Of a stretch of 57,644 nucleotides of DNA, positions 17,590 to 26,690 are shown in pieces (position 1 is the stretch's first letter; every line of letters begins with the position of its first letter). The stretch covers positions 1 to 57,644 of the forward strand of contig JAQTIA010000001.1 of NCBI GenBank assembly GCA_029433415.1, in the 5' to 3' direction. The position numbers and the translations under genes were made by a program. A model generated the notes under the pieces. It worked only from the letters and a program-made list of their open reading frames with translations, had not been told where the DNA came from and made no database searches. Source of the stretch: Acetobacteraceae bacterium ESL0709. GTDB lineage: Bacteria; Pseudomonadota; Alphaproteobacteria; Acetobacterales; Acetobacteraceae.

Positions 17590-18900
17590 ATGCTTCTGGA
17601 TTTCTCACGTTTCAGCATTGGTATTGATGGTTTGAACTTGGCCCTTTTAAAAGGAACAGGTGTCGCGACTTACGCACGTAATCTGGCTGAGACGCTTAAT
17701 GCTGCAGGGTGTAAAGTCGACTTGCTTTATGGATTGCCGATTACGAGGCCAGATCAGCAGAGCCTAGAATTCCTGGAACGATTAGGAGACGGTAATTTCC
17801 CTTTACGTCCTCATTTCCCAGAGTATCAATGGTGGATAGAGACTTTTCAGCATTTGCGTGGCCATAGAGCAACGCAGATTATCATAGAGCCTGATATTGT
17901 TCCTGAGGCGCTGAAGGAAGTAGTTTTCCGTTTGCCGCCGCATAACCGTTTATTTAACGATAGTTTTTTATTTAAGGCGGCGCAAGGTTTTTTTAAGACA
18001 ACAGGACGTTTTCTGAATATCACGATTCCAGAAGGGCCAGAGATTATGCATTGGACATATCCTGTGCCTCTCAGACTGGTTGGGGCTCGTAATATCTATA
18101 CATTACATGATTTGGTTCCTTTGTTATTGCCTGAAACGACACTGGACCATAAGCCTCTTTACAGGCGCCTTATTCAGAAAATTGTGAAAGAAGCTGACGG
18201 ACTTTGCACAGTTTCAGAAACATCTAAAAATGACATAATCCGGTTATTCCCAAAAAGTGCTGATCGTCTGGTGAATACATTTCAGCCTTATATTCCTGAT
18301 GTTGTTATTGAAAAAATGACATATGGAGATAGCGCGGAAATTGTTAGGAAGATTACTTACTGTAAACCCGGAGAGTATTATCTATTTTTTGGGCAATTAG
18401 AGCCCAAAAAGAATATCGGGCGCATCTTGGAAGCATTTTTAAATTCTTCGACGGAACGTCCACTCATTTTAGTGGGATCAACCGGATGGAAGCAAGAGGC
18501 TGAGCTTCGACTCCTGCCAAAGGCGTTAGCCAGCGGCAGAGTAAAGCACGTACCATATTTAGCTAAAACTGATCTCATGGCTTTATTACGTCACGCGCGT
18601 GCACTCTTATTTCCATCAATTGCAGAAGGTTTTGGCTTGCCGGTTCTTGAAGCATTTAGCCTTGGAACGCCAGTTTTAACGTCTGGTAGAGGTGCTTTGA
18701 GAGAAGTTGCTGGAGATTGCGCTTTATTGGTCGATCCTTATGATGTTCGTTCGATCTGTGAGGGAATCAATAGATTTGACTATAATGACGAGCTTTGTCG
18801 GAAATTTTCTTATGCAGGGAAAGAGCGCTGTAAAGTTTTTAGTCGTGAAAATTACTTAAAGAGGTTGGAAGCCTTATACAAAATGGTTTTATATGGGTAA
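17590..18900 (+). CDS. Glycosyltransferase family 4
   Basis: This 436-residue GT-B glycosyltransferase opens with IGIDGLNLALLKGTGVATYARNL, the acceptor-side glycine-rich start seen in mannosyl- and rhamnosyl-transferases. FFGQLEPKKNIGRILEAF begins the donor domain, and SIAEGFGLPVLEAFSLGTP (about residues 342-360) holds the E-x7-E pair. GGAAAGAG four bases before the ATG is a clear ribosome site. It faces the same way as the AT-rich gene at 19161 but is 260 bases from it. It probably adds a sugar to the surface polysaccharide of this locus; donor and linkage are unknown. Its codon use and composition are closer to the housekeeping genes than to its AT-rich neighbour. Confidence 0.85.
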   Translation: MLLDFSRFSIGIDGLNLALLKGTGVATYARNLAETLNAAGCKVDLLYGLPITRPDQQSLEFLERLGDGNFPLRPHFPEYQWWIETFQHLRGHRATQIIIEPDIVPEALKEVVFRLPPHNRLFNDSFLFKAAQGFFKTTGRFLNITIPEGPEIMHWTYPVPLRLVGARNIYTLHDLVPLLLPETTLDHKPLYRRLIQKIVKEADGLCTVSETSKNDIIRLFPKSADRLVNTFQPYIPDVVIEKMTYGDSAEIVRKITYCKPGEYYLFFGQLEPKKNIGRILEAFLNSSTERPLILVGSTGWKQEAELRLLPKALASGRVKHVPYLAKTDLMALLRHARALLFPSIAEGFGLPVLEAFSLGTPVLTSGRGALREVAGDCALLVDPYDVRSICEGINRFDYNDELCRKFSYAGKERCKVFSRENYLKRLEALYKMVLYG

Positions 18901-19160
18901 AATATTATAATTATTACTAATTATTTAATTTGATAATTAAAAACAATTGTAATGTGCGTAATAATGGGAATTATTAACTTTCTATTATTGATAAGGGAAT
19001 AGTGTTTTTATTATAAAAATAACAAAATATATTTTCATTTATATGTTTTAAAAATATGAGTGATTAATTACGATAATACTCCCTTGTGTATTGAATGGAT
19101 GTCTTATATTAGAATGCATTTAATTGTAGATAATATATATGGTCAAGGAGCTGATGTTTT

Positions 19161-20300
19161 ATGTTGTTATCAGAGAAAATTGCGATCATCCCTATTGGGA
19201 TTTCGTGTATTCACGCGTTTCAACTTAGACGTGCGCGAGTTGACCTTGAAAAGTATTTTGCATGCCAGTTTCAAGAAACATCGTCTTTTTTTAGATGGGT
19301 TTACCAAGATCCCCGCTTCATAAGTGATATTTTTAAGCATAATGTAAGCTTAAATAATGATATAAATATGGATGATTTGTTTTTGAATACAGATCGTAAG
19401 GGACATTATGCAATACCTTATCTTCGAAAGACGAAAACATGGTTTATGCACGATGGAATTAATGACTACGACAATATAAACAAAGATGAAATTAATTATT
19501 CGTTGTTAAAGGTTTGTGAAAAATATAATTATTTACTATCGAAAATGAGGGGACTTTATGAATTAGAAAAAAGAATATTTCTATTCGGAAATAGTGATTT
19601 AGGCCCGAGAGGGTGGTATCTTTACAGAAGTGGTCTAGTTGAGTGGTCTTTTCGAAAAGAGGATCTGGAAAGAATATGTCATTCTATAAATAGTATATAT
19701 ACGAATGGAGAGAATATATTTGTCTTTGTTACAAATAAAATTAACGCAATAAATAATCTTGACTGTTGCAGAATGTATATTATGGATGATTTTTCGGGGT
19801 TTTTTGATAATAATCAGAAGTGGGATGAAATATTTTTTAATTTAAATAATATTTCTAGGAACAAAATAATAAATTTAAATAAAAATAATGATGAATTTAT
19901 TAAATTTATTAATAGTGGAAGGGTTTATACTGTTAGATCTAAAGAAATAAACATAGATAATAATAAGGTTTTTAGGAATAACGATATGTTTAACATAGAT
20001 TGCGATAATGGAATCGTTATTTGGGGGCCTTATATTACTCTTTCTTCAGGATTTTATGAAGCTGAAATTTATTTTGATAAAGATACATTATACGGTGACG
20101 CTACGTTTGAAGTTACAGCATCTCATGGTGATATCTGTATAATCGCGAGTAAAATTGATTCTGATCGTATCAATAGTGATGGGACGGTAAAAGTAAGGTT
20201 TGTAGTAGGAGAATATTATCATTATGTTGAGACACGATTGGCTGTTAATGGTCCATTTAAAGCATCACTGGGAAGAATTTCTATTAAGAAAATGACATGA
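19161..20300 (+). CDS. Unrecognised protein: DUF1796-like N-terminus plus beta-rich C-terminal module
   Basis: This 379-residue protein is very AT-rich (many Asn, Ile, Lys), unlike adjacent genes, which suggests transfer or drift. I do not recognise it confidently. Residues 8-25 (IAIIPIGISCIHAFQLRR), WFMHDGIND near residue 94 and the later KYNYLLSKMRGLYELEKRIFLF resemble the papain-like DUF1796 family (start with a Gly-x-x-Cys before A-x-Q-L-R, then a F-x-H-D motif). If correct, Cys15 and His97 would be candidate catalytic residues. Residues 288-379, starting WGPYITLSSGFYEAEI, match the C-terminal module of the glycosyltransferase at 1341-3110. AAGGAG lies 10 bases before the ATG. No signal peptide is seen. 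A role in polysaccharide processing is only a guess from context. Confidence 0.6.
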   Translation: MLLSEKIAIIPIGISCIHAFQLRRARVDLEKYFACQFQETSSFFRWVYQDPRFISDIFKHNVSLNNDINMDDLFLNTDRKGHYAIPYLRKTKTWFMHDGINDYDNINKDEINYSLLKVCEKYNYLLSKMRGLYELEKRIFLFGNSDLGPRGWYLYRSGLVEWSFRKEDLERICHSINSIYTNGENIFVFVTNKINAINNLDCCRMYIMDDFSGFFDNNQKWDEIFFNLNNISRNKIINLNKNNDEFIKFINSGRVYTVRSKEINIDNNKVFRNNDMFNIDCDNGIVIWGPYITLSSGFYEAEIYFDKDTLYGDATFEVTASHGDICIIASKIDSDRINSDGTVKVRFVVGEYYHYVETRLAVNGPFKASLGRISIKKMT

Positions 20301-20330
20301 AATTTTATATGAATTTATACAAGGAACGGA

Positions 20331-20360
20331 CTCATCCTATATTTTTTTAGGATGAGGTTA
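20331..20360 (+). terminator. Possible stem-loop terminator
   Basis: CTCATCCTA (20331-20339) pairs with TAGGATGAG (20348-20356) around an AT loop, 31 bases after the preceding stop. The following bases are not a T-run, so activity is uncertain. Confidence 0.45.
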
Positions 20361-20549
20361 TATCAGTCCAGCCTTGCTATCTAAATTGATAGAGGGGTGG
20401 CTTGCCCTCTGGTATTTCGTGAGTGTCCTAATGAAAAGAACTGTAGTTTTATCGGATACGTTAAAAGCCTATGAAACTGGATTCGTCTTAGAACTATCAT
20501 GAAAACAGTTAGGGAAGGTTTCGTTTCCCCTTTATGTTACGGTTAACAG

Positions 20550-21135
20550 CTTAGTAATTTTGGAAATTCATCGATGAGCGGGGCCGGTGTAGCATGTAGC
20601 TTTCCGTGGTGATGTGGCTCTGTGCTTCTGTTGCATCAATACGTAGCTTGTAGTTCCTCAGCGTAGGCACAGAGCGAATCATCAAGTCGAATGTCAACGC
20701 TTGTTCAGCGGCTAAGCTACAGGACAGGGTCTCAAATCCTTTTGCCTTACCTGATCGCAGGATAATTTTTGATCCTGAAATAGAGAAAGGTGGCTTTGTC
20801 CATTAACTGGAGGCGATCATAAGCTCGGTCTATGAACAGACGCTTCATTCATGGCCAATGTCTGCGGATGACATTCAAGATTATCTATCCTACTACATTA
20901 TCTGGAATATCGGCCAGTGTCATCAGCCTGACCAGAAGTAGCTGGTTATCGTAGCGACTGCAATATGCCGCTTGCGGTCTTTGAGAGGGTGCCTTAACGC
21001 TCTGTCATGGACCAAAATGAACTGGTGACATCAAGATATGCCACGTGTTCCTGTTCTTTATCGATCAGATCAGGTGGATAGCGTTTTATCTTGCGCATAA
21101 TATTGGTTATGCAACCTCGTTGTAATGGTACCGTC
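20550..21135 (-). pseudogene. Eroded IS5-type transposase, remnant 1
   Basis: Minus-strand fragments in several frames follow the order of an IS5-family transposase. Near 21110 a stretch KRYPPDLIDKEQEHVAYL resembles the N-terminal PSDLTDEQW motif, near 20850 RLFIDRAYD resembles the catalytic DRGYD segment, and 20580-20740 gives a C-terminal tail ending TEAQSHITTESYMLHR. Frameshifts and stops are frequent, so no protein is made. The identification rests on order of weak motifs; no terminal inverted repeats were found. Confidence 0.5.
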
Positions 21136-21312
21136 ATTCTGAATTTTTATTATTCATAAATCCGCCTTGAAAAGCCATTACATCGAATCTCCGAAAGGAC
21201 ACTAAAAGGTAATTTCTGGCAGAATAGTTCGCTACTGCTGGTAGCGAGTAGGTTAACGACAGCGATGCGAAGCGCTTAGCTGCGCCAAGCATGTAGGCAC
21301 AGGCCCTATGCA

Positions 21313-22010
21313 TTATTTAAGATAGAAGATGAAAGAAGCGGCGATGTGAACTGCGGCCATAAAGATAAGGGTAGAGAGGCCATATCTGGTTGCGATACGT
21401 CGCCAGTCCTTGAGTCTGGCAAACATATTCTCGATATGGTGATGCGCTTTATAAAGCTTCCTGTAGTAATATCACTTTGACTTACGGCTTTCCCTTGGGG
21501 AAATACAAGATTCTATGTCCTGTAAAGTCAGATCTATCCCTGATAGCGTTACTGTCATACCCATAATCAGCCAAAAGCTCACCTGTTTCTTCAGGCGGTT
21601 CTTTGACAGGACTTCGGTGCCCTTGAAGTTATTGCCTGTCCTGCTGTGAGGTGAGGACGGACAGGTCGTCCCTGCTTATCGCAGACAGCATGAATCTTTG
21701 AGTTCGATCCTCCTTTTGTTCGCCCAATGTGACGGGAAAAAGCCCTTTTTTCAGCAATGAGGCTGCCGTGCAGTGTGCCTTAAGATTCGTTGCATTAGTC
21801 ATAAGTCGTTCAGAAGATCCAGCTTGGTTCACCAGTGTGGTGAATATCCTGTCAAAAATGCCGAGATGGCTCCAGCGGAAGAAGCGATTATACAGCGTCT
21901 TGTGGGAGTCATACTCTTTGGGCATATCTTTCCACTAAAGGCCGTTGCGGATCACAATAAATAACCCTACTCGGAACCCGATGGCTACCTACATGCGGAA
22001 TGCCGTGAGC
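21313..22010 (-). pseudogene. Broken IS5-type transposase, remnant 2
   Basis: On the minus strand, WKDMPKEYDSHKTLYNRFFR and SSERLMTNATNLKAHCTAAS (frame 21629-21925) match the N-terminal half of IS1031-like IS5 transposases, in which TYLKAHRTA contains the first catalytic Asp region (here NATNLKAH, so the Asp is replaced). After frameshifts, HHIENMFARLKDWRR and a hydrophobic tail ending at the stop 21313-21315 match the C-terminal YREN-like part. A stop interrupts the N-terminal portion near 21938. This copy is the clearest transposase in the group and cannot be active. Confidence 0.8.
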
Positions 22011-22239
22011 CAATGAGAAATAAGGGTGTATCCGCTCCATCTGCCTTTCAGATAATAGAAATAGCTCAGTTATACATCCTCTCTTTCAGAGAACGCATAA
22101 ATCACATCGTTAAAATACTTTCAGAAATTAATAGCGCGAGCAACAATTCTGTAAAACGTATCGTTTTTTTAAAGAGCATGTGCTCCAAACTCAAGGACTA
22201 ATAGCTCCTGCAACGTAAGATGGTCTCCGTTTTCGTATT

Positions 22240-22965
22240 CCTATACTCGTAATTTATCCGATGAGGAATGGGCCTTGAGCGAGCCCATGATACCCCTACC
22301 CAAACAGGCTTGACGCACCAGTGTGCATCACGACTGGTTGCCAATGGTGCCAGCTACCATATCTGTTTCCCCTTCCACAACGGTTCAAGGCTATTTTTAT
22401 AGCTGGTTCAGGGAAGGATTATGGAAAAACATCAACCATCTTCTGATCATGATCTTGCGTGAGCAAGATGGACGGAATAACACACCGAGTGTTGGCATTA
22501 TTGACAGTCAATCTGTCAAAACAGCAGAAAATAGCGGTCCGTGTGGTCATACGCTGGCAAGAAGATCAAAGGGCGCAAACGCCATATTCTGACCGACCCC
22601 CAGAGACATATCATTACGGCAGTTGTTCATCGGGCCAAGTTTCAGGATCGTGACGAAGCTCCGCTGGTTCATTGAGAAAACACGACATTTATTCTTCTGG
22701 TTGAGGCACATAATCGGGAGATGGTGGGGATGCTGGTCTCAAGCTTCGTCAAAGCCTTTCCAGACTTGGCCGGTAGAAAATGGAGATCGTAAAACACTCT
22801 GATCCCGAGAGAGCTTTCATGATCATGCCCAAACAATGTAGTGTTGAACACAGCCTCGCGTGGAGTGATCGATACCGCTATCTCAGCAAGTGTGTCGAAA
22901 CAACAGAATCTTCATCAAAGGCCTGGTCGCTTCTCGCTCATATCTCAGGGGCCTGCGAAAAATAG
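22240..22965 (+). pseudogene. Broken IS5-type transposase, remnant 3
   Basis: Plus-strand frames 22323-22592 and 22780-22965, joined by frameshifts, give an IS5-family transposase of a different subgroup from remnant 2. [18 protein letters not shown] is the DSQSVK first catalytic Asp block, [12 protein letters not shown] follows in the next frame, FQDRDEAP next, and the C-terminal part reads KMEIVKHSDPERAFMIMPKQ with SVEHSLAW matching the WVVERTLAW block. Frameshifts lie near 22560 and 22675. The right end reaches about 70 bases from the end of kpsT. Confidence 0.8.
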
Positions 22966-23030
22966 TCAAACACGATTTCTGAGTCAGGATCTTAAGAAAT
23001 AATTTTTAATTATATATTAATAATGTAGTG

Positions 23031-23687
23031 TTATAAGTGTTCGTAAACTCTTATACTTTCTTCTATAGAAGAGTATTCTTCTATCTTCTTGTTATGTAAG
23101 ATAACGCAGCGATTACAAGTTTCACAAATAAAATTCATATTATGAGATACTATGATCAATGAACGGTCTGAGCGTTTTCCGAAAAGTTCATCCTGACATC
23201 GTTGAGTAAATCGCGCATCTCCTACCATAATTACTTCGTCAATCAAGTAGCACTCAAACTCAATTGCCAAGGATAATGCAAAGGCCAACCGAGCTTGCAT
23301 ACCAGAAGAATAAGTTTTCACAGGGTCATAAAATTGTCGACCTAATTCCGCAAACCCTTGTACGTAGTCCAATGTTTCATTATAATCCAAGTCATAAACG
23401 CGGCAAATAAAGCGCAGATTATCGTGGCCTGACAGACTACCTTGAAACGCACCGCCAAATGCCAACGGCCAAGAAACAGTCATCCCACGTTCGATACGAC
23501 CACTTGTTGGGAGTTCAACCCCTCCAATTAATTTAATTAATGTTGACTTCCCTGCGCCGTTTCGACCGAGAACTCCCAGTTTATCACCTTTTTTTATTTC
23601 TAAATTGATACGGTCTAATACTATTTTCCTTGATCGCCCGATGTGAAAGCTCTTACTTAGATCAAGACATTTTACACTTTGGTACAC
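23031..23687 (-). CDS. kpsT: Capsule export ABC transporter ATP-binding protein
   Basis: This 218-residue nucleotide-binding subunit of the KpsMT exporter powers polysaccharide movement across the inner membrane. The Walker A motif is GRNGAGKST. The signature region is YSSGMQARLAF, the altered C-loop typical of KpsT/Wzt short transporters. Walker B is CYLIDEV and the switch His lies in VSHNMNF. The length matches KpsT rather than Wzt, which has an extra C-terminal carbohydrate-binding domain, so chains are probably not recognised by this subunit. kpsM lies 12 bases upstream, then kpsE, in the order kpsE-kpsM-kpsT. Confidence 0.95.
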   Translation of the reverse strand: MYQSVKCLDLSKSFHIGRSRKIVLDRINLEIKKGDKLGVLGRNGAGKSTLIKLIGGVELPTSGRIERGMTVSWPLAFGGAFQGSLSGHDNLRFICRVYDLDYNETLDYVQGFAELGRQFYDPVKTYSSGMQARLAFALSLAIEFECYLIDEVIMVGDARFTQRCQDELFGKRSDRSLIIVSHNMNFICETCNRCVILHNKKIEEYSSIEESIRVYEHL

Positions 23688-23699
23688 TGTATTCTTACC

Positions 23700-24548
23700 T
23701 TATAGGATTTCTATATGTTCTCTCACTCGGAGAGTTAAAAAAAGGCCTATAATAAAGAGTACCGTACAACTTGCCATAAGAAAAGGGATAGAATAATGAG
23801 GTACTACTTTTAGACCAAATTCACCATCACGTATTAATTCTATAGCGTTTGCCAACGGAGACCACTCTAGAATCCATCTATAATGTGCTGGTACCCATTC
23901 TGTCATTGTAAAGGCACCAGTAAGAGGTAAAGACAAATACCCCGCAATAGACATGGCTTTTTCTAGAAGCTCTGACCGCTCTGTTAACGCAGATATGATC
24001 AATGCTGTATCATAGCTAAAATAAATAACGAACGCCAACCCCAAATAAACTTTTCCCCAATCATCAGGTGGATCCATATAATTAAGAAAAATAGAACCAC
24101 CCAGAACCAAGCTGCCTGCCAATACGGTCCCAACGACTTCTAATGTAGTCCTCGCGATGATGATATCAAGAGGAGTCACCAGTCTATGGAACAGCAAACT
24201 AGAATTTACGGCATATGCTTTAATAGCTCTACCCATTGCGTGGCGCCATAATGTCAAAGGTACATATCCTGTAACCACCATAGCGGTCATTTTCAGCCCA
24301 TTCTCATGAGATGGTCGCATTGCCGTCCATACGATTGCAACACCTGCACAAAACAATATAGGCTCGCCAATAACCCATAAAAAACCTATGTTTTCACGGC
24401 CGTAACGTGTATGAATCTCACGCATAATAAGGGCATAGATCACGCGTAGCTGAGTCACAAATGACTGTAATAAACTGGGAGAAGCGTGTCTGGAAGCAGC
24501 ACGTCTTTCATGTCCTAAGAGGTGAGACCTTCGTTCACTGGATTGCAT
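23700..24548 (-). CDS. kpsM: Capsule export ABC transporter permease
   Basis: This 282-residue ABC-2 type membrane subunit has about six transmembrane segments. MREIHTRYGRENIGFLWVIGEP near residue 45 is the family-typical amphipathic start. The C-terminal part includes WSPLANAIELIRDGEFG. It pairs with KpsT to translocate lipid-linked capsule. GGGAG 9 bases upstream of the ATG at 24548 supports that start; the alternative TTG at 24569 adds seven residues. It overlaps the 3' end of kpsE by 14 bases, so translation is probably coupled. Confidence 0.93.
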   Translation of the reverse strand: MQSSERRSHLLGHERRAASRHASPSLLQSFVTQLRVIYALIMREIHTRYGRENIGFLWVIGEPILFCAGVAIVWTAMRPSHENGLKMTAMVVTGYVPLTLWRHAMGRAIKAYAVNSSLLFHRLVTPLDIIIARTTLEVVGTVLAGSLVLGGSIFLNYMDPPDDWGKVYLGLAFVIYFSYDTALIISALTERSELLEKAMSIAGYLSLPLTGAFTMTEWVPAHYRWILEWSPLANAIELIRDGEFGLKVVPHYSIPFLMASCTVLFIIGLFLTLRVREHIEIL

Positions 24549-25794
24549 GCTCACGTGCTCCCGAAACAAGAAGGGCCCCTGTGATATAGACGCCTAAGGC
24601 TGTGATGAATGTGATACAAAGGACGAGAATATTGCGTGGGTAAGCAGCATAATCCGGGAGATTAGGCTGAGAGACTACCGTTACATAGAGCATCTGTCGA
24701 TCTGCCTGCGCTTTGGCTACTTCTAGCGCCTTGGTTTCGGCTATAATTTTCTCCTTCACAATGCTTTCTTTTATGAGAAGTTCATTATAACCTAAAAGCT
24801 TTGGAACTAAAGACTGTCCGTCTTTTTTTCCTGTTACATTGGATTGAGCTTTCTCCATTTGCATGCGCAGAGACTCAATACGTTGAGCATAGACTTTTCT
24901 TAGTGGGCTATTGGGGGCCGTCAAATCTAACTGCTTTTTTTCAGCTTCCATCATTGAAAGGCTATTCTCTAATGAGAATGCTTTCCCGACCATGGGAGTC
25001 GATTGTTTTTCGGGGTCAATAATTTCATTTTTATAACGGTACAACGCCAATTGGACTTCGATATCATGAATTTCTTTCAGACTATTGTTTAATTCAGTTT
25101 CGGACGCGTGGAGAGTGTTATACCTCTGGCGATTATTTATATCGTTAACAAGTTTTTCGCCAGTTATCAGGAGCTGCTTCGCAATATTCTGTGAGTCCAA
25201 AGCAGAGAATGTACGAACGGTTAAATGAGAAATACCAGTCTCTTCATCAATTTGTGCTTTAACATGCTTCCTGTAGAATTTATAAAAGCTCTCAAAATCT
25301 TTTCGGGTAAAAATAGAAGGAAACTTAGCTGCAAAATCGGCATATGGCCTATTATAAATAGCCTTTATATCAGCTTCTTTTGACAACATATGTAACGCAT
25401 CTCGAGAGACCATATAATCTTGAATAGCATATGTATCTTGTGAACCAGTATGTTCAGACATAAGCAGATTGCCTAATCCACCAGAAGATGAGGTCTCAGT
25501 TGGCGCCTTACCTCGTACAAGAAAGTGTGTCTCCGATATATATTGTGGAGAGGCGATAAAGAAAAGATAGAAGGCCATAATGATTGTAGGTAATATTACT
25601 ATAAATATGAAGACCTTATGACGTTTGATTGTCCTTTTTGTTTCATTTAGAGCCGGATGAAGAAAGGGATACATAAGCCTCTTCTGTAAGGCAGTCCCTT
25701 GCATCACTGGCGACGGCAAATCATTTTGAGATTCAACCATACTTAAATCCCGATTTTGGTCAGAAGATTCACTCATCTTTAGAGTCCACGGCAT
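24535..25794 (-). CDS. kpsE: Capsule polysaccharide export inner-membrane protein (KpsE/Wzz type)
   Basis: This 419-residue polysaccharide co-polymerase-like protein is anchored by one N-terminal helix (about residues 58-80, VFIFIVILPTIIMAFYLFFI) and one C-terminal helix (about 388-410, ILVLCITFITALGVYITGAL). A long periplasmic coiled-coil-rich region lies between them. It bridges the inner-membrane KpsMT exporter to the outer-membrane channel. SPQYISETHFLVRGK after the first helix is the usual Wzz-domain start. It is the first gene of the kpsEMT operon; about 900 bases with no clear gene precede it. The start is uncertain: ATG 25794 or 25776. Confidence 0.92.
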   Translation of the reverse strand: MPWTLKMSESSDQNRDLSMVESQNDLPSPVMQGTALQKRLMYPFLHPALNETKRTIKRHKVFIFIVILPTIIMAFYLFFIASPQYISETHFLVRGKAPTETSSSGGLGNLLMSEHTGSQDTYAIQDYMVSRDALHMLSKEADIKAIYNRPYADFAAKFPSIFTRKDFESFYKFYRKHVKAQIDEETGISHLTVRTFSALDSQNIAKQLLITGEKLVNDINNRQRYNTLHASETELNNSLKEIHDIEVQLALYRYKNEIIDPEKQSTPMVGKAFSLENSLSMMEAEKKQLDLTAPNSPLRKVYAQRIESLRMQMEKAQSNVTGKKDGQSLVPKLLGYNELLIKESIVKEKIIAETKALEVAKAQADRQMLYVTVVSQPNLPDYAAYPRNILVLCITFITALGVYITGALLVSGAREHAIQ

Positions 25795-26690
25795 TTCTAA
25801 GGCAGCCCAACATGAATATCATATCCATTTCAAATTATAAAATTTTTTCAGGCCTATTTTACTGGATTAATCTCCAGTTGGTCAAGAGTCTAGGAAGATA
25901 GGAGAAAGCTATGGAAAAATATATTTGACCATTTCTCGTATTATAGTCGGCATTCATTTTCGGTAGTATATTATGAAGATTTGAAAATATTGATACTGTA
26001 GTAAATTTACATTGTTATAATAAACTAAGTTTACCTCTCTGAGATTAGTAGTGGAGGATGGTCACAGGTCGTTTCGTATTTATCTTTGGTTGCGGGGATG
26101 TATGTGTTGTCATGACCTGTGGGAACTTTTCAAATATCTTGTATCATGCCCGATAGTGAAACCGGTGTTGAGAATAAAAGTAGGTAATATGGGGAAACAT
26201 TAGATTGGCATGGGCAAGATCAGAGGAATAGTGCTCCAAAACTGCTATGATGTGGAGGATAATCTTTTGAGATTGTCAGAATTTTGAAGAGTAGACTTGG
26301 TCTTGCGTTTCTATTTGTGGTAAGTCGCCGTTTTTTAATGTGAGGAACATGTCCTTAATGAGATTAAGGTGCCTTGTAATTTTACTGATTGTAATAGTGA
26401 CTAAGGGCTGCTGGCCCGTTCTGTGTTGTAAGGATAAAAAAGCGAAGCTGACACCCTTATATCAATCATAATAAAGCATGAAGTTCTTTATGGTAATGAA
26501 GAACCCTTTTTAAAAAAGGAAGGCCGCTTTGATAAGTTCTTGGAGCGGAATTAAAACGAGAAGCACAATGCCGATGCTTGTTTAAAATTCAGGAAGTCCC
26601 GATGACAAGCAGCCTGTCTATCAGGGAAAATATATTATTTTTTATACGGGTATGTGTCTCATGAAGAAATATTTTAGAAAAATTGTAAGG
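25795..26690. other. Intergenic stretch with no clear gene
   Basis: About 900 bases separate kpsE and the glycosyltransferase gene, both on the minus strand. Composition is AT-rich with stops in all frames. One short lipoprotein-like frame (26358-26471) is listed separately. I saw no transposase motif or repeat here. The kpsE promoter should lie in the left part, before 25900. Confidence 0.5.
26358..26471 (+). CDS. Possible small lipoprotein-like peptide
   Basis: This 37-residue frame starts with MRLRCLVILLIVIVTKGCWP, a basic end, hydrophobic core and Cys at a lipobox-like site (V-T-K-G-C, not an ideal lipobox). GAGGA lies 11 bases before this ATG; another in-frame ATG occurs at 26349. It lies antisense to the surrounding operon in a region with no other gene. 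It resembles entericidin-like small lipoproteins only in layout. It may well be chance. Confidence 0.25.
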   Translation: MRLRCLVILLIVIVTKGCWPVLCCKDKKAKLTPLYQS

